NCBI RefSeq assembly: GCF_019278525.1
Contig: NZ_CP058986.1
Coordinates: forward strand, 248,001-312,000
Source: Polaribacter sp. HaHaR_3_91
GTDB taxonomy: Bacteria > Bacteroidota > Bacteroidia > Flavobacteriales > Flavobacteriaceae
Direction: 5' to 3'
Length of the DNA: 64,000 nt
Every line of letters starts with the position of its first letter. Positions within the stretch are counted from its first letter, which is position 1. Below are positions 41,021 to 50,268 of this stretch, piece after piece. Made by a program: the position numbers and the translations under genes. Under the pieces are notes generated by a model. It made no database searches, was not told where the DNA came from, and saw only the letters and a list, made by a program, of their open reading frames with translations.

Positions 41021-43156
41021 ATGAAACTAAAATTTTTATATATAATTGCTTTTCTTTTTGCTACAAATAATTATGCGCAAACAAGTTCTTGTGGAAGTGT
41101 GGTTGATGAAACTTTTGAAGGCGGCACTGCTCAGTCTATTGGTTGGACAGAATACAATACTTCTGGGAGAGTTACCGTTACTGATGGAAAATTAAAGTTT
41201 GATCATAATATAGATATGCCTTCGGTGTATCATACTTTTAATCCTACTTCTGACAATTCTTCTTTTTCTTTTGATGTTTCTGCTACACGTTCCTCAGTGG
41301 ATTGTAGGGTGCATTTAATTTCATCTACAGGTAAGTATTTATCTACTATTATTTTAGGTAATGGAAATGCTAACATTGAATATGCAACTTCAATGGAGAA
41401 TGGAGTTCCTGGTGGTTTTGTTGCTGGAGAACCTGCAACGAGATTTCCTGCAAATACAAACTTTACAATTTCTACTCAAATTGATTTTACTTTAGAGAAA
41501 GTTGATATTTATGTTAATGGAGAACTAATGATAGCGGATGTTCCTTTTTTAGAAGATGCTGAAGATATTGCTAAAATTGATATTCAGTTACTTTATATGT
41601 ATGCTAATAATGGTCAATTCTATTTTGATAATATTTCTTTATTAAGTGGCGAAGAAAATCGTTTATTGTTAACAAGTAATGTTAAAACAGCAGAAAGTTT
41701 ACTTTCTGCTGCTATTATAGGAGATAGTTATAATCAATATCCGCAATCTTCAGTTGATGTTTTTCAGTTGGTAATAGATAATGTAAATACAATACTTGCT
41801 GATTGTAATTCGGCTGCTAATATAATTGATGATGCAATATTAGAGCTTAAAAATGCACAAGATGTTTTTTCTGTATCATTGGTGAATGATCCTATTCTAA
41901 AAATTTATAGTTCTTATAATTCTACAGGCGAAGAACATGAAATGTATGTTGGTTATTACAACGGTACTTTAGGAGATTATGATAATTGGGCTGTTTCTTT
42001 TACTTTAGAAAAAGGATATATGGTAACTTTTGCAGAGAACATAAATGGTACGGGTGCAAGTAAAGTATATGTAGCTGCTGATAATGATTTAGCAATTATT
42101 CTACCCGTAGATTTACAAAAGAAAGCTTCATTTATCCGTGTTTCCCCTTGGTTTGATGTTCATAAGAAAGGAATGGCTGGTAAAGGTACAGATGTTATAG
42201 TAGAGTTTAATAATTCATGGCATTATAACTGGGGTACCTCAGGTGAAGATGTGGGTGATGCCAAATTTGTTCCTAATCAATGGAGTGGAGGTTCTGTTGC
42301 AAATGCAATAAGTTTAGGTAATAGAATGGATATCGCACATTATATGGCGTTCAACGAACCTGATGGAGCTAGTCAAGCTAATATGACTGTTGATACGGCT
42401 ATTGAAAAATATGAAGCAATGTTGGCTTCTGGTTTGCGTTTAGGTTCACCGGCGAACAAAGACAATGCAAATGGTGGTGTTTGGCGTGATGAATTTATGA
42501 CAAAGGCGGAAGAAAAAGGATATCGTGTAGATTATATTGTTGTGCATTATTACAAAAAAACGACACCAACAAATTTTTATAATTGGTTAAAAGCGATTCA
42601 TGATAAATGGCAACGACCTATCTGGATAAAAGAATTTAATTATGGTGCTACTTGGACTGGTCAACCTGCCTCGAATGAAGCAGCAGGTGATGGATTAGAA
42701 TCTTATATAAATATGTTAGATGATACTGATTTTATAGAGCGTTATGCTGTGTTTACTTGGCAACCAGACAAACCTATTTATTCATTAATGACTGTTCGTA
42801 ACCCTGTAACTTTAAGTAGTTCTGGAATTATGTATCGTGATCATCAATCACCTATTGCATATACACAAGAAGAGTATGAGCAAGGTGTACCATTATCTGT
42901 GGATGATAATTCGGCTTTATTTAAATTTTCAGTATTTCCAACGGTAATAACCAGTGGTATTTTTAACTGGTCAGTTTCAGAAGAGGTTGATAAAAGTAAT
43001 ATCAATTTAACTATTTACAATATAGCAGGACAATTAGTTAAAGAAGTTCAGGGTCCAAATTCTGAAGTAAATGTGAGTAAGCTTTCTAGTGGTTTGTATT
43101 TTGTGAAAATCAATTCTGATTTAGGGAGTGTTATCAAGAAAATTATTAAGAATTAA
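41021..43156 (+). CDS. secreted Glyco_hydro_cc (GH128-like) protein with beta-gamma-crystallin-like domain, copy B
   Basis: 711 residues from the ATG at 41021, which begins the signal peptide (MKLKFLYIIAFLF); the frame opens at 40970, right after the previous stop, but those 17 codons are not signal-like. Same domain order as copy A: N-terminal sandwich, FIVAR-like helices, crystallin-like domain, catalytic barrel with MAFNEPD (Glu446) and IKEFNYG (Glu538), T9SS tail. The N-terminal sandwich is much more alike between the copies than the substrate-loop parts of the barrel (copy B has VHYYKK where copy A has AHDYVRR), which suggests split specificities. Confidence 0.8.
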   Translation: MKLKFLYIIAFLFATNNYAQTSSCGSVVDETFEGGTAQSIGWTEYNTSGRVTVTDGKLKFDHNIDMPSVYHTFNPTSDNSSFSFDVSATRSSVDCRVHLISSTGKYLSTIILGNGNANIEYATSMENGVPGGFVAGEPATRFPANTNFTISTQIDFTLEKVDIYVNGELMIADVPFLEDAEDIAKIDIQLLYMYANNGQFYFDNISLLSGEENRLLLTSNVKTAESLLSAAIIGDSYNQYPQSSVDVFQLVIDNVNTILADCNSAANIIDDAILELKNAQDVFSVSLVNDPILKIYSSYNSTGEEHEMYVGYYNGTLGDYDNWAVSFTLEKGYMVTFAENINGTGASKVYVAADNDLAIILPVDLQKKASFIRVSPWFDVHKKGMAGKGTDVIVEFNNSWHYNWGTSGEDVGDAKFVPNQWSGGSVANAISLGNRMDIAHYMAFNEPDGASQANMTVDTAIEKYEAMLASGLRLGSPANKDNANGGVWRDEFMTKAEEKGYRVDYIVVHYYKKTTPTNFYNWLKAIHDKWQRPIWIKEFNYGATWTGQPASNEAAGDGLESYINMLDDTDFIERYAVFTWQPDKPIYSLMTVRNPVTLSSSGIMYRDHQSPIAYTQEEYEQGVPLSVDDNSALFKFSVFPTVITSGIFNWSVSEEVDKSNINLTIYNIAGQLVKEVQGPNSEVNVSKLSSGLYFVKINSDLGSVIKKIIKN

Positions 43157-43173
43157 TTAAAAAAACAAATATC

Positions 43174-44802
43174 TTGATTATTATTAATAGAGTGAAACTA
43201 GACAGCATATTCAGAAGAAACCACAACTTTAATGTGAAAACAGTGGTTCTTTTATTCATATTAGCAGTAAATCTTAGCACCTTTGGTCAATCCATTTATA
43301 CCAATGATATGGATTATGTTCTAGGTGATTGCAAGCAACGTTTTATTACGGGAGCAGTTGCAACACAAGAACAAGCAGATAATTTGCTAAAAGGTTTTAA
43401 GGCTATGAAAGTTAATGGAATTCGTATTCCTGTTTTTCCGAGAGATGCAAATACTGGAGTGAGCCTTAATCCTCATCCAACCATCATGAAGTATTTTTAC
43501 GAACAGGCTTTAGTTGCTGGATTTCATGTTTTTGCGAATCCTGCTCAAGGTGGTGGAGGTATTAGAATAGCAAATCATTCGCTTTCTAACACAAGTTCTG
43601 TAAAAGGTATACAAGCAGCAACAGATGAATTGGTGAATAGAATTATAGAGTTCTCAAATGAATATCCAGGCCTTAAATGGTTAAACCCTTTTAATGAAGA
43701 TGGAAGAACAAATACAGTTTGGAGCATAAGTCAAATTAATGAAATCTATAAACGTTTATATGATCATGGTGTTAATGGAGCAGAATTAATTGGCCCATGT
43801 ACCTGGGGACTTCCTGCAGGAATTGATATGTTAAAAAACACGGATATTACAAAGTATATTACGGTTGCATCTTCTCATAATTTAGGACATAACGATGGAC
43901 AGTGGTCAACTTTTAAAGCTTTAGCTGAAGCAAAGAACTTGCCAGTTTGGGATTCAGAAGCCAATAATGATCCTGGTAATACAGATACAAACAAAGTAGA
44001 GGCTGCTCTAGAAAATAAGGTAGATGGCTTAGTGGTATACAACTCCGGAAACAATATAGATCTAAACACAGGTGCTATAAACGGTACCAATGTTTATTAT
44101 ATGTCTGTGTATCTAAAACAAAGAGAGAGTATTGCTGTAAATGGTACTGCTACACAGTCAGAAACTACAGCTCCTCAATGGTCTGTAGAAGCTTCTCGTG
44201 CAATTGATGGCAACGTGAATGGTCATTGGTCAGGTGGTAATGGGTCCGTTACTCATACAGCTGGTGTTAATCCTTGGTGGCAAGTTGATCTTGGTTCAAA
44301 TAAAAATATAGAAGAAATTAAGATATACAATAGAACAGATGCCAATCCACAAAACCTATCTAATTTCACAGTAACAGTTACAAATACTAGTGGTAGAACA
44401 GTATTTTCTAAAACATATGCAGATTATCCAAACCCCTTTTTAGTAATTGAAACAGGAGATATAAGTGGTCGTATTGTTAAAGTACAAAAAAATGATATAG
44501 GCACATTAACTTTAGCAGAGGTGCTCATTTTTGCAACAAGTCAACCTTTGTCTATTAATATTTACGATGAAATTAAAGTTAGTGTTTTTCCAAATCCAAC
44601 TACAGACAAATTAATAATATCTATACCTAATAACGTCTTAAAAAGATATACTTTATATAACCTAAGTGGACAAATGATTTCTACAAATAACACAAATACA
44701 AAAGAGGTTGAAATAAATGTAAGTAAACTACCAATGGGTATATATTTCCTAAAAATGGAAGGTGATAAGTTTTATGGAATACATAAGATAATAAAAAAAT
44801 AA
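43174..44802 (+). CDS. secreted TIM-barrel glycosidase candidate with F5/8 type C (fucolectin-like) domain and T9SS tail, copy A
   Basis: Up to 542 residues. The frame has no ATG before the mature protein; possible starts are TTG 43174, GTG 43192 or GTG 43234, the last giving the neatest signal peptide (MKTVVLLFILAVNLSTFGQ). A compact TIM-like domain (about 40-310, numbered from 43174) carries LNPFNEDGR (candidate Glu175) and VWDSEAN (candidate Glu262), spaced as in clan GH-A. Then an F5/8 type C/F-type lectin-like domain (about 313-455: AIDGN, HWSGGNG, WWQVDLGS) and a T9SS domain (FPNPTTDKL). I do not recognise the catalytic family. Last gene of the P3 unit; paralogue of 45026. Confidence 0.78.
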   Translation: MIIINRVKLDSIFRRNHNFNVKTVVLLFILAVNLSTFGQSIYTNDMDYVLGDCKQRFITGAVATQEQADNLLKGFKAMKVNGIRIPVFPRDANTGVSLNPHPTIMKYFYEQALVAGFHVFANPAQGGGGIRIANHSLSNTSSVKGIQAATDELVNRIIEFSNEYPGLKWLNPFNEDGRTNTVWSISQINEIYKRLYDHGVNGAELIGPCTWGLPAGIDMLKNTDITKYITVASSHNLGHNDGQWSTFKALAEAKNLPVWDSEANNDPGNTDTNKVEAALENKVDGLVVYNSGNNIDLNTGAINGTNVYYMSVYLKQRESIAVNGTATQSETTAPQWSVEASRAIDGNVNGHWSGGNGSVTHTAGVNPWWQVDLGSNKNIEEIKIYNRTDANPQNLSNFTVTVTNTSGRTVFSKTYADYPNPFLVIETGDISGRIVKVQKNDIGTLTLAEVLIFATSQPLSINIYDEIKVSVFPNPTTDKLIISIPNNVLKRYTLYNLSGQMISTNNTNTKEVEINVSKLPMGIYFLKMEGDKFYGIHKIIKK

Positions 44803-44825
44803 ACCGTTTTATATTTCTTTAAATA

Positions 44826-44863
44826 TAACAGCATCTAGATTTACTTTAGATGCTGTTTTTTAT
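44826..44863 (+). terminator. terminator of the P3 operon
   Basis: Stem AACAGCATCT paired with AGATGCTGTT, followed by a T-run. Confidence 0.85.
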
Positions 44864-44940
44864 TTAAAACTAAACATAATCAGGAACACTCACTCTTATA
44901 TTTATAACAATACATCTTTTTTCTCTTACAGTTAATAAAC

Positions 44941-44997
44941 TGCAACATAATCACTCCTTAACTGAGAATTTAAAAGCGTAAAAAAAATATATTTTTG
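44941..44997 (+). promoter_or_regulatory. PUL promoter P4
   Basis: Exact TGCAACAT at 44941-44948, TGAGAA at 44963-44968 (22 bp), -7 element TATTTTTG at 44990-44997 (49 bp). The predicted transcript start near 45004 gives a leader of only about 22 bases for the gene at 45026. Confidence 0.78.
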
Positions 44998-45025
44998 TGG
45001 CTCACACGATTATAAATAATAACAA

Positions 45026-46636
45026 ATGAATACAAAAAACTACTTTCTAAAGACACTATTTTTAACTTTAATTATTTATTGTATCAACACAAGTGTGTAT
45101 AGTCAAACAACTATTTATACCAATGATATGGATTATGTAATAGGTGACACAAAACAGGCTTTTATAACAGGTGCAATTACTACAGAAACACAAGCAGACA
45201 ATCTACTTAAAGGATTTAAAAATTTAAAAGTAAATGGTATACGTATTCCTATTTTCCCAAGGGATGAGGATACAGGGGTGAGTCTTAATCCTGAGCCTGA
45301 GATGATGAAATATTTTTATGAACAAGCATTAGCACAAGGGTTTCTTATTTTTGCGAACCCAGCGCAAGGTGGTGGAGGGGCACGAATAGCAAACAATGAT
45401 CTTTCCGAAGAAGGAGGGGTAAATGGTGTTCAAGCTGCAACAGATGAATTAATTGCTAGAATGTTAGAGTTTTCCGCAGAATACCCAAACTGTAAATGGC
45501 TTAATCCTTTTAATGAAGATGGTAGAGCCACTAGTAGTACTTGGAGTGTAGATCAATATCATACTATCTATGCTGCACTATACAACAATGTAAACGGAGC
45601 AGAATTGGTGGGACCCTGTACTTGGGGGTTAGGTGCAGGAATCGACATGCTTCAAAACACAAATATATCTGACTACATTACAGTAGCAACGTCTCATAAT
45701 TTAGGATTTGAGCATGGGAAATGGCCTACTTTTATAAATTTAGCGAAAGCAGATGATTTACCTGTTTGGGATTCTGAAGTGAATCATAGTGATAAATATG
45801 GAACAGGAACTCGTTTAGAAAAAGCTATAGAAAATAAAGTAGATGGATTGGTGTTGTATGATATATGGAAAAATATTAGCTTAACTGATGGATATATCAA
45901 TAGTGGTGGACAAGATATGATGATTTTATATTTAAAAGATTACACTATTCCTGTTGGTATTGCTGTAGATGGTGTTGCTACACAATCAGAAACTACAACT
46001 CCTCAATGGTACGTAGAAGCCTTAGTTGCAATTGATGGTAACACCAACGGCCATTGGTCTGGTGGTAATGGGTCTGTTACTCATACATCCGGTGAAAATC
46101 CTTGGTGGCAGGTTGACCTTGGTTCTGATAAAAAAATAGGAGAAATTATTATACATAATAGGACAGATGCCAATCCACAAAATCTATCTAATTTTACTGT
46201 AACAGTTACAAATACTATTGGTAGTAAGGTATTTACTAAAACATATGCAGATTATCCAGATCCACGTTTAATAATTGAAACGGGTACCATAAGTGGTGGT
46301 GTTGTTAAAGTACAAAAAAATGATACAGGTACATTAACTTTAGCAGAAGTACAAGTTTTTGCTCCAGATGAAAGTTTATCTACAGAAATATTTGATAATA
46401 TTAATGTTAAAATTTATCCAAACCCGGTTGCTGATGTTTTTACCATATCTGCACCTATTTCAACATTCAATCAATATGAAGTTTATAATATAAACGGACA
46501 GCGAATTTTAAGTGATAGCATCTCTAATAATACAGGAGAAGTTGAAGTTAATTTAACCAATTTTTCAAGAGGTATTTATATGATAAAATTAAACGGTGTT
46601 CAATTTTCTAAAACATATAAGATCGTTAAAGAGTAA
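45026..46636 (+). CDS. secreted TIM-barrel glycosidase candidate with F5/8 type C domain and T9SS tail, copy B
   Basis: 536 residues, signal peptide ending at about 27 (VYSQ). Same layout as the gene at 43174: TIM-like domain with FNEDGR (Glu164) and VWDSEVN (Glu251), fucolectin-like F5/8C domain (about 311-450), T9SS domain (YPNPVADVF). It has its own promoter (P4) and its own terminator (46659-46692), so this copy is controlled separately from copy A. Parts of the lectin domain are almost identical to copy A at DNA level, while the barrel is more divergent. Catalytic family not recognised. Confidence 0.8.
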   Translation: MNTKNYFLKTLFLTLIIYCINTSVYSQTTIYTNDMDYVIGDTKQAFITGAITTETQADNLLKGFKNLKVNGIRIPIFPRDEDTGVSLNPEPEMMKYFYEQALAQGFLIFANPAQGGGGARIANNDLSEEGGVNGVQAATDELIARMLEFSAEYPNCKWLNPFNEDGRATSSTWSVDQYHTIYAALYNNVNGAELVGPCTWGLGAGIDMLQNTNISDYITVATSHNLGFEHGKWPTFINLAKADDLPVWDSEVNHSDKYGTGTRLEKAIENKVDGLVLYDIWKNISLTDGYINSGGQDMMILYLKDYTIPVGIAVDGVATQSETTTPQWYVEALVAIDGNTNGHWSGGNGSVTHTSGENPWWQVDLGSDKKIGEIIIHNRTDANPQNLSNFTVTVTNTIGSKVFTKTYADYPDPRLIIETGTISGGVVKVQKNDTGTLTLAEVQVFAPDESLSTEIFDNINVKIYPNPVADVFTISAPISTFNQYEVYNINGQRILSDSISNNTGEVEVNLTNFSRGIYMIKLNGVQFSKTYKIVKE

Positions 46637-46658
46637 TTAAAACATATATTTATATTAG

Positions 46659-46692
46659 TAAAACAGCATCTTTTAAAGGTGCTGTTTTTTTA
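46659..46692 (+). terminator. terminator after the P4 gene
   Basis: Stem AAACAGCA paired with TGCTGTTT, with CTTT/AAAG pairing inside, then a T-run. It resembles the terminator after copy A (44826), as if duplicated with the gene. Confidence 0.8.
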
Positions 46693-46847
46693 TGTGTAAG
46701 AAGTAGATGTAAAAAGATAATATTAGATTTTAATGGTATTTTTTTTCTACTACAGTAATTCTTTAACTTATAAAAAGACCTTTAAATTGTTATCCTCTAA
46801 AATAGTGGGGCTTAGGTTTTATTAAATTAACGATGTTTTGAGTGGCA

Positions 46848-46904
46848 TGCAACATTTATATACCTCAAATGAGAAGCATGTTATTTATAAAGTAATTAGT
46901 TTTG
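46848..46904 (+). promoter_or_regulatory. PUL promoter P5
   Basis: Exact TGCAACAT at 46848-46855, TGAGAA at 46870-46875 (22 bp), -7 element TAGTTTTG at 46897-46904 (49 bp). It drives the sulfatase/GH97 unit. Confidence 0.76.
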
Positions 46905-47087
46905 CTTTAGTGTTGTTTTCTGGGGGAAATAGTAAAAAGAGGTTCATTATGTTTTTAAAAGGAGCTCTAATGTTGCAATAAAAATAAAATGTGCTATAAG
47001 AATATTTTATTTTTATTGAATAAAAAAACTATTCTTTAGCAAGTAGCCAATTAAAAACCATTTCTTATTTTAAATTATATATTTCTA

Positions 47088-48527
47088 ATGAAGACGATAA
47101 GATTTATTTTTATTTTACTATTACTTACTTCTTGTAAGTTTACTAAAAATGTAAATACAAAAAATAGTATAACTAAAAATACTAGGCCTAATATCATTTA
47201 TATTCTGGCAGATGATTTAGGGTATGCAGATATAGGTCCTTATGGGCAAAATAAAATTAAAACCCCCAATTTAGATAAAATGGCTAAGGAAGGAATGATT
47301 TTTACCAATCATTATTCTGGATCTACAGTATGTATGCCATCTCGAGCAAGTTTGCTAACCGGTTATGATCAAGGACATGCAACAGTAAGAGGAAACCCAG
47401 TTTGGACCAATAGTGGAAATCCTGTCAATTTAAAAAGACATGAAAAAACCGTTGCTAATGAACTTAAAAAAGTTGGTTATAAAACTGCTGTTATTGGTAA
47501 ATGGGGATTGTCTGAAGGTAACAACGATGGTAATTTTCCATCAGAACATGGTTTCGATTATTTTTTAGGATATAAAAAACATGGTCAGGCACACCATTAT
47601 TATGCAGATACCCTGTATTTAAATAATGATCCTTATATTCTTAAAGGAAACAAACCTTTGTTAAAACAAGGTAAATACACACATGATGTTTTTGTAAACG
47701 AAGCACTTAGTTATGTAGAAAGAGAAAAAGATAATCCATTTTTTCTTTATATGGCATTAACATTACCACATTTAGAGATAACGGTTCCAGAAGATTCTAA
47801 GAAACAATATTTGGATTTAGGATGGCCAAAACGTAAAATGAATACCAAAGGGCATTATAAAAATGATCCAGAGGGAAACACAACGTATGCAGGTATGGTT
47901 TCTCGTATGGATAGAGATATTGGTAAATTATTAGAGAAGTTAAAAGAATTAGGGATTGATGATAATACCATTGTTTTCTTTTCTAGTGATAATGGTCCTG
48001 AGTTTGAAAAAAGAGACAAATTTTTTAATAGCAATGGAGATTTAAGAGGCGGTAAACGTGAGTTATATGAAGGAGGAATTAGAGTTCCTTTAATTGCTAG
48101 ATACCCAGGAAAAATTGCACCTGCCACTAAAAGTGAACATATTTCTGCTTTTTGGGATTTTTTACCAACAGTTTGTGATTTAGCAGGTGTTACTCCAGAA
48201 AATAAAGACATCAACGGAATTTCTTTTGCTCCTGAGTTATTAGGGAGAACAAAAGATCAAACAAAACATGAATATTTATATTGGGAGTTTAATGAGCGCC
48301 AAGGTCCTATACAAGCCATTAGGCAAGGCGATTGGAAAATGGTTTGGCTATTAGAAAAAGAACCAGAATTATATAATCTGTCATCAGATATTGGAGAACA
48401 AAATAATCTTGCAAAACAATATCCAGAAAAGTTGAATGAAATGCTTTCAATTTTAAAAAATGTGAGAACAGAAAGCGCAGAGTTTCCTTTAGAAACAAGA
48501 GCATTAGCATTAAAAAAAAGAAAATAA
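47088..48527 (+). CDS. family S1 sulfatase, lipoprotein
   Basis: 479 residues, lipobox LTSC (Cys at about 16). Core motifs: LADDLGYAD, activation motif CMPSR with Cys82, SDNGPE. As in the sulfatase at 11632, it has a VRGN segment and GKWGLS in place of GKWHLG, so the two probably share an S1 subfamily and perhaps a linkage. First gene of the P5 unit, 21 bp before the next sulfatase. The substrate position is not predictable from sequence alone. Confidence 0.93.
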   Translation: MKTIRFIFILLLLTSCKFTKNVNTKNSITKNTRPNIIYILADDLGYADIGPYGQNKIKTPNLDKMAKEGMIFTNHYSGSTVCMPSRASLLTGYDQGHATVRGNPVWTNSGNPVNLKRHEKTVANELKKVGYKTAVIGKWGLSEGNNDGNFPSEHGFDYFLGYKKHGQAHHYYADTLYLNNDPYILKGNKPLLKQGKYTHDVFVNEALSYVEREKDNPFFLYMALTLPHLEITVPEDSKKQYLDLGWPKRKMNTKGHYKNDPEGNTTYAGMVSRMDRDIGKLLEKLKELGIDDNTIVFFSSDNGPEFEKRDKFFNSNGDLRGGKRELYEGGIRVPLIARYPGKIAPATKSEHISAFWDFLPTVCDLAGVTPENKDINGISFAPELLGRTKDQTKHEYLYWEFNERQGPIQAIRQGDWKMVWLLEKEPELYNLSSDIGEQNNLAKQYPEKLNEMLSILKNVRTESAEFPLETRALALKKRK

Positions 48528-48548
48528 TTTTTTAAAATTAAATATAAA

Positions 48549-50126
48549 ATGAATAAGTATAGCTGTCATTTAATAGTATTATCTCTATTAATTTTTTCTG
48601 CTTGTAGTAGTTCTAATGTAAAAACAAAAGACGAAAAAGTAGTTTCTAAAAAACCAAATATCATTTACATTCTTGCTGATGATTTAGGGTATGGAGATGT
48701 GAGTAGTTTTAATCCAGAGAGTAAAATACCAACTGTAAATTTAGACAAAATGGCGTCTAATGGAGTAATGTTTACAGATGCACATACCTCTTCTGCTGTT
48801 TGTACACCAACAAGATATGGTATTTTAACAGGTCGTTATAATTGGAGAAGTAGCTTAAAAAGTGGAGTTTTAGGTGGGTATTCAAAGTCATTAATTACAC
48901 CAGACAGAACAACAGTTGCAGATGTGCTAAAAAACCAAGGCTATAAGACTGCTTATATTGGTAAATGGCACATGGGCTGGGATTGGACTTTTAATGGAGA
49001 ACAAAAAGAAACCATCAATAATTTGCATACAATACAAGATGTAGATTATACAAAACCTATTAAGAATGGTCCATCTACGCATGGTTTCGATTATTCGTTT
49101 GGTTTCTGTGGTTCTCTAGATATGCCGCCTTATGTATATGTAGAAAATGACATGCCAACCATGGTACCTACAAAAACCACCCAAAATAAAGATTCTAAGG
49201 GAGTGTGGAGAAAAGGACCAACTTCAGATGATTTTGTACATCAAACAGTATTACAAGATTTAACAGATAGAGCTATTAATTATATAGGAGATAATGCAAG
49301 TGGAGATAAACCTTTCTTTTTGTATTTGCCTTTACCAGCACCTCATACACCAATTTTACCTTCGGATGAGTTTTTGGGTAAAAGTAAAACGAATGAGTAT
49401 GGCGATTTTGTATTGCAGGTAGATGATGTGGTTGGTCAAATTAGAGAAAAACTAAAAGCATTGGGTATTTCAGAAAATACCTTGTTGGTTTTTACAAGTG
49501 ATAATGGATGCTCGCCAAAAGCAGATTTTAAAGAATTAGAAAAGTTTAATCACGATCCTAGTTATGTGTTTAGAGGTATGAAAGCAGATATTTATGAAGG
49601 AGGGCATCATGTACCTTTTATTATAGAATGGCCTAACCAAGCATTAAAGAATGTAAGTACAGATAGAACAATTGGTACAACAGACTTTTTTGCAACTTGT
49701 GCAGATATTGCTGGTTATAAAATTAAAGATACAGAAGGTGAAGATAGTTACAGTATGTTACCATTATTAACCAATAAAGAGACAAAAGAAATAAGAGAAT
49801 ATATTGTGTATCATTCTATAGATGGTTCATTTGCCATAAAACATGGCGATTTTAAACTGTGTTTAACGCAAGGTTCTGCTGGGTGGAGTTACCCAAAACC
49901 ACAAGAGATAAAAAAGAAAAAATTAGATTTACCTGAAATGCAATTGTTTAATATCAAAGAAGATGTTTCAGAAACTAAAAACCTAATTGTAAGTTATCCT
50001 AAAAAAGCAGCAGAATTAAAAGCAGCTTTAAAGAAAATTATTTTAGAAGGAAGAAGTACTGAAGGAGTTGTTCAAACAAATGAAGGTATGGACCACTGGA
50101 AACAGATAGAAGCAATTATTAATTAA
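48549..50126 (+). CDS. family S1 sulfatase, lipoprotein, CTPTR activation motif
   Basis: 525 residues, lipobox FSAC (Cys at about 19). LADDLGYGD, activation motif CTPTR with Cys85, GKWHMGWD and SDNGCSP are present. The motif has Thr where most have Ser (CxPSR); the core CxPxR is kept, so activation by a formylglycine-generating enzyme should still work. From the RYNWRSSLKSG segment it belongs to a different S1 subfamily from its neighbours. Its stop codon lies inside a TTAA microsatellite. Confidence 0.93.
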   Translation: MNKYSCHLIVLSLLIFSACSSSNVKTKDEKVVSKKPNIIYILADDLGYGDVSSFNPESKIPTVNLDKMASNGVMFTDAHTSSAVCTPTRYGILTGRYNWRSSLKSGVLGGYSKSLITPDRTTVADVLKNQGYKTAYIGKWHMGWDWTFNGEQKETINNLHTIQDVDYTKPIKNGPSTHGFDYSFGFCGSLDMPPYVYVENDMPTMVPTKTTQNKDSKGVWRKGPTSDDFVHQTVLQDLTDRAINYIGDNASGDKPFFLYLPLPAPHTPILPSDEFLGKSKTNEYGDFVLQVDDVVGQIREKLKALGISENTLLVFTSDNGCSPKADFKELEKFNHDPSYVFRGMKADIYEGGHHVPFIIEWPNQALKNVSTDRTIGTTDFFATCADIAGYKIKDTEGEDSYSMLPLLTNKETKEIREYIVYHSIDGSFAIKHGDFKLCLTQGSAGWSYPKPQEIKKKKLDLPEMQLFNIKEDVSETKNLIVSYPKKAAELKAALKKIILEGRSTEGVVQTNEGMDHWKQIEAIIN

Positions 50127-50158
50127 TTAATTAATTAATTAATTAATTAATTAATTAA
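50118..50158. repeat. TTAA tetranucleotide microsatellite over a stop codon
   Basis: About ten uninterrupted ATTA/TTAA units begin within the last codons of the sulfatase at 48549 and run into the spacer. Every reading of the repeat meets TAA within three codons, so length changes would not lengthen the protein. Confidence 0.9.
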
Positions 50159-50268
50159 TAATTGTAAGTGGATTATTGTTTTTTTGATAAACAATTTTAA
50201 TTTCGAAATTATGGTATATAATTAGATTTAAAAAACGTAATAGTTAACTATGTGTAAAATACTATTGA

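Larger units (their letters stand above)
46637..47087. other. gene-free region: terminator and promoter P5 with long leader
   Basis: Holds the terminator at 46659-46692 and promoter P5 (46848-46904). After the predicted start near 46911 there are about 177 leader bases before the sulfatase. That leader includes an inverted exact box (ATGTTGCA, 46970-46977) with no -7 element at the fixed distance. No gene. Confidence 0.6.

Noticed and set aside
38798..43156. Calling the Glyco_hydro_cc pair laminarinases
   Set aside because: Only fold-level motifs match GH128; the neighbouring sulfatases and lack of other laminarin genes make the specific call unsafe.
46970..46977. Inverted exact TGCAACAT box in the leader of the 47088 sulfatase
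   Set aside because: No -7 element at 49 bp on the minus strand and no leftward gene to serve; kept only as a note.
50118..50158. TTAA repeat as a CRISPR-like or phase-variation element
   Set aside because: Four-base units without spacers, and every frame stops at once, so it can be neither a CRISPR nor a frame switch.
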